Assembly (NCBI GenBank): GCA_016212795.1
Contig: JACRDT010000048.1
Span: 1-64,000 of the forward strand
Direction of reading: 5' to 3'
DNA length: 64,000 bases
DNA from: Elusimicrobiota bacterium
Lineage (GTDB): Bacteria > Elusimicrobiota > Elusimicrobia > UBA1565 > UBA9628
Under the pieces are notes generated by a model. That model was not told the DNA's origin and searched no databases. It worked only from the letters and a program-made list of their open reading frames with translations. Shown one piece after another: positions 56,986 to 63,795 of the stretch; within the stretch, counting starts at the first letter, position 1; each line of letters starts with the position of its first letter. Both the position numbers and the translations under genes were made by a program.

Positions 56986-57591
56986 ATGGCCGGCGATCCC
57001 TTGCTGGAGCAGGGACGCGCGCTCGCTGTCTTGGCCGCCGCCGTGGCGCGTTTCTTCTCCGTTCCTTCACGGGTCAAGGCCGCCTTGGTGCGGCCGCTCC
57101 TGGGGCGCTGCCAGGCCGCGTTCGAGGCCGGAGGCCGAACGCCCTGGCCGACTTCAGGAAAGGCGTTGACGGGCCGGGGCGCGGTCCGCAAGGGGCGCGA
57201 GGACACGCTCCGCGTGTCGCGGCACCTGTCCGAGGGCGCGCTTCTGGCGGCGCGAGCGGTGGAGGAGGCCGCGCTTTTCGGCGTTCCCAAGAACAGGGTG
57301 TCGGCGGGGGCGGCGGCGGCTCTGCGGGACGCGGCCAGGAGCCTTCGCGACGCCGTCCTGGCGGCCGGCAGGGGGGATGCGCAGGGCTGCGTGGAGTCCG
57401 TGGTGTCGGTCAAGAGATATTCTCAACGGGCGAGCCTCACGGCAGGGTCCGGGTTGGCTGAGGCATTGGAACTTCCCAACGTGGTGGATGGTCTGAAGAC
57501 CAAGGAGATCTTCATCCGTCTGGCGCGATCCGCGGACGAGGTTCACCAGGCCGCGGACCTTCTGGGCGAGATTGTGGCTATCAATAAATGA
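56986..57591 (+). CDS. Helical protein of unknown function
   Basis: 201 residues, nearly all helical: LLEQGRALAVLAAAVARFF, LRDAARSLRDAVLAAGRGD, and a conserved-looking C-terminus (ALELPNVVDGLKTKEIFIRLARSADEVHQAADLLGEIV). The C-terminus recalls PhoU/DUF47-type bundles, but I would not assign it. Residues ~46-66 are read from a family B element. ATGA overlap with the 5'-nucleotidase. Confidence 0.65.
   Translation: MAGDPLLEQGRALAVLAAAVARFFSVPSRVKAALVRPLLGRCQAAFEAGGRTPWPTSGKALTGRGAVRKGREDTLRVSRHLSEGALLAARAVEEAALFGVPKNRVSAGAAAALRDAARSLRDAVLAAGRGDAQGCVESVVSVKRYSQRASLTAGSGLAEALELPNVVDGLKTKEIFIRLARSADEVHQAADLLGEIVAINK
57122..57182 (+). repeat. Family B element inside the helical protein gene
   Basis: GAGGCCGGAGGCCGAACGCC, then GGAAAGGCGTTGACGGGCCG. 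In frame; no stop introduced. Confidence 0.7.
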
Positions 57592-59123
57592 CAAGATTAT
57601 CATTGATTTTATCGTTATTTGTCGCCAACGCCTGCGTTTGCGACTTGCGCGCGGAGAACATCCGGCTCACGGTCTGGCACACCAATGATATCCACGGCTG
57701 GATCATGTCGCGCGAGGCGTCATATTACAAGGAAAACCCCAAGAGGATCGTCGGGGGCGGCGCGGTCTTTGCCAAGGTGATGGCCCAGGAGAAGGGTCCC
57801 AGGCTTCTTTTGGATGCCGGGGACTGGTTCCAGGGGACCCCCGAAGGCTCCCTGACGCAAGGCAAGGCGGTGGCGGACGTTTTCAACGCGCTGGGCTATG
57901 ACGCCCTCACCGTGGGCAACCACGAGTTCGATTACGGCGCGGACGTCGTCAAGGCGCTTCTCGGCCGGATCAAGGCGCCGGTCGTGTGCGCCAACATCTA
58001 CGACGCCAAGACCGGCGAGCGCGTGGGCTGGGTGAAACCCTGGGTGGTCAAGGAAGTGGCGGGCGCCAAGGTCGGCATCTTCGGGCTCCTGACGACCAAG
58101 ATGGGCAGGCTTGTCCCGCCGAAGCAGACCAAGGGCCTGGAGTTCCGGCGGGAGATCGACGAGGCCAAGCTCGCCGTTTCGGCGTTGAAGAAAGAGGGTG
58201 CGACCGTCATCATCGCGCTCTCCCACCTCGGGTTCGAGAATCCGGACGGGTCCGAGCGTTTCGATGGGGACCAGACCCTCGCGGCGTCCGTGCCCGGCAT
58301 CGACCTCATCGTGGGCGGGCATTCCCATACCAGGCTGAAAGACCCGGTGCGGGACGCCACCTACGGCACCCTGATCGTCCAAACGGGGTCCGGGCTCACC
58401 ATGGCCGGCAAGGTGACCCTGGAGATCGACCCGAAGACCAGGAAAGTGGTCAAATCCGACGGCAGGCTCATCGACCTCTGGGTGGACGAATTCGGGGAGG
58501 ACCCCAAGGTCGGGGCGGTCGTTTCCAAGTATATGGACGAGGTGGGGAAGGCCATGGAGGTGGTTGTGGCCACTGCGGCCACACCATTCCCCCACGACAG
58601 GAAGGCCTCGATCGAGTCCCCGTTGGGCGATTGGATGACCGATTGCATGCGGGATTGGGCAAGGACGGACATGGCTTTCCAGAACCCAGGGGGCATCAGG
58701 TCCAGCATCGCGGCCGGGCCGGTCACCCTCAGGACCCTCTTCAATGTCATGCCGTTCGACAATGTCGTGGTCAATTTGACCATGACTGGGGCCCAGGTTC
58801 AGGAGGTCTTGGAGCAAGGGGCTAAGGAAAAGAGCATGCTCCAGATGTCCGGGGCCAGCGTCGTGTACGACCCTGCCAAGCCCAAGGGCGAGAGGATCGT
58901 TTCGGCGAACGTTTCCGGCAAGGAGCTCAAGCGGGATGCCGTCTACGTCGTGTCCACGGTCGACTTTTTGGTCGACGGGGGAGACGGCTACGATATCTTC
59001 AAGTCCGTGGAGAAGAAGGAATTCACGGGGAAGCTGGTGCGTGATATCATGATGGAGTGCGCCAAGAAGCAGGGGTCCATGTCCGCTCCCGCCTTGGGTC
59101 GCATCCAGACGCGGGGGAATTGA
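57588..59123 (+). CDS. 5'-nucleotidase/UshA-like metallophosphoesterase
   Basis: 511 residues. Signal peptide (SLILSLFVANACVCDLRA), dimetal motifs HTNDIHGW, DAGDWFQGT, VGNHEFDYG, IIALSHLGF and GGHSHTRL, and a C-terminal substrate domain with FQNPGGIRSSIAAG and DFLVDGGDGYDIF. Periplasmic hydrolysis of nucleotides or UDP-sugars. It could feed nucleosides to the cell; a link to the BMC operon downstream is speculative. The 5' end is less GC-rich than average. Confidence 0.9.
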   Translation: MTRLSLILSLFVANACVCDLRAENIRLTVWHTNDIHGWIMSREASYYKENPKRIVGGGAVFAKVMAQEKGPRLLLDAGDWFQGTPEGSLTQGKAVADVFNALGYDALTVGNHEFDYGADVVKALLGRIKAPVVCANIYDAKTGERVGWVKPWVVKEVAGAKVGIFGLLTTKMGRLVPPKQTKGLEFRREIDEAKLAVSALKKEGATVIIALSHLGFENPDGSERFDGDQTLAASVPGIDLIVGGHSHTRLKDPVRDATYGTLIVQTGSGLTMAGKVTLEIDPKTRKVVKSDGRLIDLWVDEFGEDPKVGAVVSKYMDEVGKAMEVVVATAATPFPHDRKASIESPLGDWMTDCMRDWARTDMAFQNPGGIRSSIAAGPVTLRTLFNVMPFDNVVVNLTMTGAQVQEVLEQGAKEKSMLQMSGASVVYDPAKPKGERIVSANVSGKELKRDAVYVVSTVDFLVDGGDGYDIFKSVEKKEFTGKLVRDIMMECAKKQGSMSAPALGRIQTRGN

Positions 59124-59126
59124 GGC

Positions 59127-59720
59127 TTGCTTCAGAAAGCTAAAGAGAAGGTCGAGTATTGGTGGACGATGTTCAAGCGGCTCATGGCGCTGTTGTGCGT
59201 CTGGGGGCTGATCTTCAGCGGCGTGACCATCGGCAAGCTCGGGGTGGCCTTCGACTACGACGACACGCTGGTCTTCTCGACCCCCGCCTACGCCAAGGCT
59301 TTCGCCGGCACGCCCCGGCCGCTCGGGCCCCAGTTCTGGTCCATCGTCAACCGGGCCTACGACCTGGAGAAGCCCAAGGCGCTGCCCTGGGCGCTCGCCT
59401 GGGCCTTCAAGCTGTGCGGGTTCAGGGTGTCGATCCTCGCCACCAGGCCGGACACGGACGGGGAGGGCCTGCGCAAGGAGTGGCGGCATCTGGTCCCGAA
59501 GAGCCGGTTCCATTTCGTGGGCGAGGAGGGCGGCAAGCGGCGCTTCCTCGAGGACGGCAACAACGTCCTGTTCTTCGGCGACAGCGACCTGGACGTCGCC
59601 GAGGGCCGCAAGGCCAAGGTCTTCACGGTCCGCGTCAAGCGCAGCCCCAAGTCCAGCTACAAAGAGGACTATCATCCGGGGACGATGCGCGAGTTCGTCC
59701 TGCCTTTCTCGGAGTACTGA
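59127..59720 (+). CDS. HAD-family acid phosphatase-like protein
   Basis: 197 residues from TTG 59127 (ATG 59169 is an alternative). One N-terminal hydrophobic segment (LMALLCVWGLIFSGVTIG), HAD motif I FDYDDTLVFS, a Thr-containing ILATRPDTDGEG, and motif IV FFGDSDLDVAEG. Resembles class B acid phosphatases (AphA-like). Probably periplasmic and works with the 5'-nucleotidase three bases upstream. Confidence 0.75.
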   Translation: MLQKAKEKVEYWWTMFKRLMALLCVWGLIFSGVTIGKLGVAFDYDDTLVFSTPAYAKAFAGTPRPLGPQFWSIVNRAYDLEKPKALPWALAWAFKLCGFRVSILATRPDTDGEGLRKEWRHLVPKSRFHFVGEEGGKRRFLEDGNNVLFFGDSDLDVAEGRKAKVFTVRVKRSPKSSYKEDYHPGTMREFVLPFSEY

Positions 59721-59778
59721 TCACTCGCCTCCCCCGGCGGGGGAGGCGGGTAGTTGAGGGGGGATGGTCCGTTTCATT
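59719..59778 (+). repeat. Family A palindrome
   Basis: GATCACTCGCCTCCCCCGGC GGGGGAGGCGGGTAGTTGAG, then GGGGGATGGTCCGTTTCATT. It separates the phosphatase gene from the BMC operon promoter. Confidence 0.82.
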
Positions 59779-59794
59779 CGGCGCTGTTTCTTTG

Positions 59795-59823
59795 TTGACT
59801 ATTCTCGATTCGTGCGGTATAAT
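59795..59823 (+). promoter_or_regulatory. Near-consensus promoter of the BMC operon
   Basis: TTGACT (59795-59800), 17 nt, TATAAT (59818-59823). The best sigma-70-type promoter in the window; expected start near 59830, with a ~44-nt leader before tpiA. Confidence 0.75.
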
Positions 59824-59838
59824 GAAGTAGGCATAGTT

Positions 59839-59855
59839 GTGGCCAAGTTGGCCAC
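59839..59855. promoter_or_regulatory. Perfect palindrome, candidate operator
   Basis: GTGGCCAAGTTGGCCAC, eight-base arms around one G, from about +9 to +25 of the predicted transcript. Position and symmetry fit a dimeric repressor site controlling the BMC operon. The regulator is not in the window. Confidence 0.6.
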
Positions 59856-59873
59856 ATTTTAATAGGTGAACAC

Positions 59874-60665
59874 ATGTCATCGCCGCTGAGAAAACCATTC
59901 ATCGCCGGAAACTGGAAGATGCACCTGACTCTCGCCGAATCCCTGGCCTTGGCCAAGGAAGTGGCGGCAGGGTGCGCCGAAGGCGGCCCCGACGTCGCGC
60001 TGTGCGTGCCCTTCACCGCGGTCGCGGCGGTGGCGGAGGCGCTCAAAGGCCGCCCCATCCTGGTCGGGGGGCAGGACCTCCACTGGGAGCCGCAAGGGGC
60101 CTTCACCGGCGAGGTCGCCGGCCGCCAACTGGCGGACGCGGGGTGCCGGGTCGCGATCATCGGGCACAGCGAGCGGCGCCGGTGCTTCGGCGAGACCGAC
60201 GAGACGGTCAACAAGAAGATCAAGGCCGCGCTCGGCGCGGACTTGATCCCTATCGTCTGCGTCGGGGAGACCCTGGACGAAAGGGAGCAGCAGAAGACGT
60301 ACAGGGTCCTGGAGACACAGATTAGAGGAGCTTTCATGAATTTCGCGCCAGACGAGCTGGCGCGAGTCATCATCGCCTACGAGCCCGTCTGGGCCATCGG
60401 GACCGGGAAGACCGCCGCGCCGGCCCAGGCCCAGGACGCGCACACCTTCATCAGGAAGTACGTCGCCCGCAGCCTGCAGGAAAAGCTCGCGGCCGGGATG
60501 CGCATCCTCTACGGCGGGTCGGTCAAGGCGGACAACGTCGACGCCTTGATGGCCGAGCCCGATTTGGACGGCGCGCTGGTCGGGGGGGAGAGCCTCAAGG
60601 CCGCCAACTTCCTGCGCATCATCCGCTTCAAGGCCGCGGCGCCGGGGATCGGTCAGGCGCGCTGA
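59874..60665 (+). CDS. tpiA: Triose-phosphate isomerase
   Basis: 263 residues. FIAGNWKMH with the active-site Lys, IIGHSERRRCFGE with the catalytic His, AYEPVWAIGTGK with the catalytic Glu, and phosphate-binding YGGSVKADN and ALVGGESL. Interconverts dihydroxyacetone phosphate and glyceraldehyde 3-phosphate. As first gene of a BMC operon it suggests that the compartment pathway releases a triose phosphate. It may also be the housekeeping enzyme. Confidence 0.96.
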   Translation: MSSPLRKPFIAGNWKMHLTLAESLALAKEVAAGCAEGGPDVALCVPFTAVAAVAEALKGRPILVGGQDLHWEPQGAFTGEVAGRQLADAGCRVAIIGHSERRRCFGETDETVNKKIKAALGADLIPIVCVGETLDEREQQKTYRVLETQIRGAFMNFAPDELARVIIAYEPVWAIGTGKTAAPAQAQDAHTFIRKYVARSLQEKLAAGMRILYGGSVKADNVDALMAEPDLDGALVGGESLKAANFLRIIRFKAAAPGIGQAR

Positions 60666-60666
60666 C

Positions 60667-61305
60667 ATGGCCGCCGACAGGGATCTCGCCGTGAGCATCG
60701 CCGACGAGATCGCCCGGCGCCTGTCGCGCTCGGAGCTCCGCATCCCGGTGGGCGTGTCCAACCGGCACGCGCACCTGACCCGGCCCGATTTCGAGGCCTT
60801 GTTCGGCGCGGGCGCGGGCATGACGGAGCTGCGCCCGCTGGGGCAGCCCGGCCAGTTCGCCTGCCGCGAGACCGTGGAAGTCGAGGGCCCCAAGGGCAGG
60901 ATCAGGAACGTGCGCATCCTCGGGCCGGCGCGGCCGGCGTCGCAGGTCGAGGTCTCGAGGACCGACGCCTTCGCGCTCGGCATCTCGCCGCCCGTCCGCC
61001 AATCGGGGAACCTCGAGGGCGCCAGCCCCGTCCGGCTCCACGGCCCCAGGGGGACCGTGGACCTCGAGGGGGCGGCCATCGTCGCCCAGCGCCACCTGCA
61101 CGTCCACCCGTCGGACGGGCGCAGGCTGGGCTTGGCCGACGGCGAGGTCGTCCGGGTCCGCGCGGGCGGCCCGGACCTGCGGGCCGTGGTGTTCGAGAAC
61201 GTGGTGGCGCGCGTCTCGGACAAGTTCGCTTTGGAGTTCCATGTCGACACCGATGAGGGCAACGCCGCGTGGCTGAAGACCGGCGACGCCGTCACCATCG
61301 TATGA
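60667..61305 (+). CDS. pduL: Phosphotransacylase of the PduL type
   Basis: 212 residues, one base after tpiA. Converts acyl-CoA to acyl-phosphate inside BMCs and regenerates CoA. Two PTAC domains with zinc-binding VSNRHAHLTRPDFEALFG and AQRHLHVHPSDGRRLGL, plus VRLHGPRGTVDLEGAAIV. The N-terminal amphipathic helix DLAVSIADEIARRLSRSE looks like an encapsulation peptide. Confidence 0.95.
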   Translation: MAADRDLAVSIADEIARRLSRSELRIPVGVSNRHAHLTRPDFEALFGAGAGMTELRPLGQPGQFACRETVEVEGPKGRIRNVRILGPARPASQVEVSRTDAFALGISPPVRQSGNLEGASPVRLHGPRGTVDLEGAAIVAQRHLHVHPSDGRRLGLADGEVVRVRAGGPDLRAVVFENVVARVSDKFALEFHVDTDEGNAAWLKTGDAVTIV

Positions 61306-61325
61306 ACGGAGGAGGTAACGCAAGC

Positions 61326-61622
61326 ATGATGGCACTGGGGATGATCGAGACGCGGGGTCTGGTCGCCTGCATCGAGGCGGCCGACGCCGCGGTCAAGGCC
61401 GCGGACGTCAGGATGGTCGGCTACGAGAAGGTCGGGACGGGCCTGGTGACGGTGCTCTTCAGGGGCGAAGTCGCGGCGTGCAAGGCCGCGTGCGACGCCG
61501 GAGCGGCTGCGGCCCAGAAGGTCGGCGAGCTGGTGGCGGTGCACGTCATCCCGCAGCCTCATCCCGACCTGGAAGGGAAGCTGCCGATCTCCCTGCCGGA
61601 GACGCTCAACAGGAAGAGATGA
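61326..61622 (+). CDS. BMC-H hexameric shell protein
   Basis: 98 residues from ATG 61326, with SD GGAGGAGGT 9 nt upstream; an ATG at 61302 overlaps the pduL stop but has no SD. Single BMC domain: ALGMIETRGLVACIEAADAAVKAADVRMVGYEKVGTGLVTVLFRGEVAACKAACDAGAAAA. The short tail after the domain (DLEGKLPISLPETLNRKR) is usual for facet-forming shell proteins. Confidence 0.95.
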   Translation: MMALGMIETRGLVACIEAADAAVKAADVRMVGYEKVGTGLVTVLFRGEVAACKAACDAGAAAAQKVGELVAVHVIPQPHPDLEGKLPISLPETLNRKR

Positions 61623-61747
61623 GGGAGGCCTTGATGAAACGGCATGCGTCCCCACGGCTACTCGCCTCCCCGCGGGGGAGCATGCTGATGAAACGGCATA
61701 TGCCCCCACGGCTACTCGCCTCCCCGCGGGGGAGGCGAGTGATATGA
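61619..61747 (+). CDS. 42-residue frame made of two family A repeats
   Basis: ATG 61619 overlaps the BMC-H stop (ATGA), and TGA 61745-61747 overlaps the ATG of the BMC-P gene. The product starts MREALMKRHASPRLLASPRG and continues with a second MKRHMPPRLLASPRGRRVI. Whether the peptide accumulates is unknown; the frame may exist only to keep ribosomes moving between the shell genes. Confidence 0.4.
   Translation: MREALMKRHASPRLLASPRGSMLMKRHMPPRLLASPRGRRVI
61634..61747 (+). repeat. Tandem family A palindromes between shell genes
   Basis: First copy 61634-61687, lacking the end of its right arm; second copy 61688-61747, intact 60 bp. Both begin ATGAAACGGCAT. The second has GGGGGAGGCGAGTGATATGA, with GGAGG 8 nt before the BMC-P ATG. 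Confidence 0.92.
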
Positions 61748-62034
61748 TCTTCGCCAGGGTCACCGGCAACGTCGTCTGCACCGCCAAGGACGAGAAGCTC
61801 GTCGGCGCCAAGCTGATGCTAGTCCAGCCCGTCGACCTGGCGGACCAGCCCAAGGGCAACCCGCTGGTCGCGGTGGACTCGGTGGGCGCCGGCGAAGGTG
61901 AGCTCGTCTTGCTGGTTCAGGGGTCGAGCGCGAGGCAGACCGCCCGGACGCAGAACAACCCCGTCGACGCGGTCATTTTCGCCATCGTGGACTTCGTCGA
62001 GCAGGGCGGCAAGGTCGTATTCAAGAAATCATGA
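61744..62034 (+). CDS. BMC-P pentameric vertex protein (EutN/CcmL family)
   Basis: 96 residues. MIFARVTGNVVCTAKDEKLVGAKLMLVQPV, VAVDSVGAGEGELVLLVQGSSARQT and DAVIFAIVDFVE are the family pattern. Pentamers cap the shell vertices. Translation starts at the ATGA overlap with the repeat frame. Confidence 0.95.
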   Translation: MIFARVTGNVVCTAKDEKLVGAKLMLVQPVDLADQPKGNPLVAVDSVGAGEGELVLLVQGSSARQTARTQNNPVDAVIFAIVDFVEQGGKVVFKKS

Positions 62035-62111
62035 CGGCGCGTTGACCGGCTTGCCGGTCCGCGCGCCGGGACTCAAGGATTGAGGAAGCCTTTATAGCTG
62101 CCCGCGGACGC

Positions 62112-63731
62112 ATGGCGTTCGCTTGCCCTATGCATACCGATGAGATCGCGCGTGTCGTGAGCGAGGTGCTCAAGCGCCTCGAAGCCAACGAGGGCCTCCA
62201 GACCGCCCTGAGGACCGCGCCGGGCGGCCCCATACGGCCTTCGGCCGCCACCCCCGGCGCGGCCGGAAGCGGTACATCGCCGGCCGCGCCGGGCGGGGGC
62301 TCGGCCCATGGGGACCGGGTCCTCGGAGGGCCTACGTCCTCCCTCCCCGGAGGGAGCGCCGCGCCGGATGGCTCGGGGGCCGTGGCCGCCGGACGCGACG
62401 ACGGGGTGGTCTTCCCGTCGGTCGACGCGGCCGTGGCCGCCGCCAGGAAGGCGCAGGCGGCGTTCCACGCCATGGGGCTCGAGGCCCGGGCCAAGATCAT
62501 CGAGGCCATGCGGCAGGCCGCGGCGGCCGCCGCGCAGACGCTCGCCCGCATGGCCGTGGAGGACACCAAGATGGGGCGGGTGGAGGACAAGGTCCAGAAG
62601 AACCTGCTCTGCGCCACGCGCACCCCGGGCGTCGAGGCCCTCTCCTCCCACGCCTACACGGGCGACAGGGGGCTCACCCTCGTCGAGTACGCGCCCTACG
62701 GGGTCGTGGCCGCGGTGACGCCCTCGACCAACCCGGCCGCGACCGTCATCAACAACGCTCTCTCGGTCCTCGCGGCGGGCAACGCCGTGGTCTTCGCCCC
62801 GCATCCCGCCGCCGCCCGGGTCTCGAACGAGGCCATGAGGATCCTCTCGCGGGCCGTCGTCGGGGCCGGCGGGCCCGGCGGGCTCATCACCACGGTCGCG
62901 CCCGCCACCCAGGACACGACCAGGGCCCTCCTGGCCCACCCCGGCGCCAACGTCAACATGGTGACGGGCGGTCCCGCCATCGTGAAGGTCGCCATGACCG
63001 TGGGCAAGACCTGCAAGACCATCGCGGCCGGGCCCGGCAACCCGCCGGTCGTGGTGGACGGCACGGCCCGGTTCCCCCAGTGCGCCTCGGACATCATCTT
63101 CGGGGCGAGCTTCGACAACAACGTCCTGTGCATCGCGGAGAAGGAGGTCATCGTCACCCAGGACGCCCGGGGCCGGTTCCTGGAGGCGATGCGCCAGGAC
63201 GGCCGGGCATTCGAGCTGAGCGGCCCCCAGGCCGAGGCCGTCACGAGGCTCGTCATCAAGGAGGGCGGCCGGGGCTGCAAGGACCCGGTCTTGAATCGCG
63301 ATTTCGTGGGCAAGGACGCCGCCGTCATCGCGCGCGGCATCGGGCTCGACGTCCCTCCCGCGACCAGGCTGCTGTGGGCCGAGGTCCCCAACGACCATCC
63401 CCTCGTCTGGACCGAGCAGCTCATGCCGGTCCTGCCCGTGACGGTCGTCCCGGACATCGAGACGGCCGTCGAGCTCGCCTACCAGGCCGAGGGGGGCAAC
63501 CACCACACCGCCGCGATGTACTCGACCGACGTCGGGAACATGACCCTCATGGCGCGGCGGATGCAGTGCTCCATCTTCGTCAAGAACGCCCCCACGCTCT
63601 TCGGGCTCGGGATGGGGGAAGGCTGGGCGTCCATGACCATCGGCACGCCGACCGGGGACGGCATCACGAAGGCCTCCCATTTCGCGAGGCCTTTGCATTG
63701 CTGCCTGGTCGGATACTTTCGGATCGCTTGA
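62112..63731 (+). CDS. CoA-acylating aldehyde dehydrogenase of BMC type
   Basis: 539 residues. Oxidises an aldehyde to acyl-CoA with NAD+, the signature core enzyme of catabolic BMCs. The N-terminal MHTDEIARVVSEVLKRLEA is an amphipathic encapsulation helix, joined by a Gly/Ala/Pro linker to the dehydrogenase domain: AVTPSTNPAATVINNALSVLAAGNAVVFAPHP, GGPAIVKVAMTVGK, and the catalytic Cys in FDNNVLCIAEKEV. PduP/EutE-like. Start 62112 or 62130; neither has a clear SD. Confidence 0.94.
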   Translation: MAFACPMHTDEIARVVSEVLKRLEANEGLQTALRTAPGGPIRPSAATPGAAGSGTSPAAPGGGSAHGDRVLGGPTSSLPGGSAAPDGSGAVAAGRDDGVVFPSVDAAVAAARKAQAAFHAMGLEARAKIIEAMRQAAAAAAQTLARMAVEDTKMGRVEDKVQKNLLCATRTPGVEALSSHAYTGDRGLTLVEYAPYGVVAAVTPSTNPAATVINNALSVLAAGNAVVFAPHPAAARVSNEAMRILSRAVVGAGGPGGLITTVAPATQDTTRALLAHPGANVNMVTGGPAIVKVAMTVGKTCKTIAAGPGNPPVVVDGTARFPQCASDIIFGASFDNNVLCIAEKEVIVTQDARGRFLEAMRQDGRAFELSGPQAEAVTRLVIKEGGRGCKDPVLNRDFVGKDAAVIARGIGLDVPPATRLLWAEVPNDHPLVWTEQLMPVLPVTVVPDIETAVELAYQAEGGNHHTAAMYSTDVGNMTLMARRMQCSIFVKNAPTLFGLGMGEGWASMTIGTPTGDGITKASHFARPLHCCLVGYFRIA

Positions 63732-63795
63732 AGAAAGAATGAGCAAGGAAATCTCTGTGAAACGGAGGTCCGCGGGCTGACGCCCGCGGAGACAG

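Noticed and set aside
3855..61747. CRISPR array or transposon ends as explanation of the palindromes
   Set aside because: Copies are scattered singly or in pairs at gene boundaries in both orientations, with no regular spacers, no transposase and no target-site duplications that I can see.
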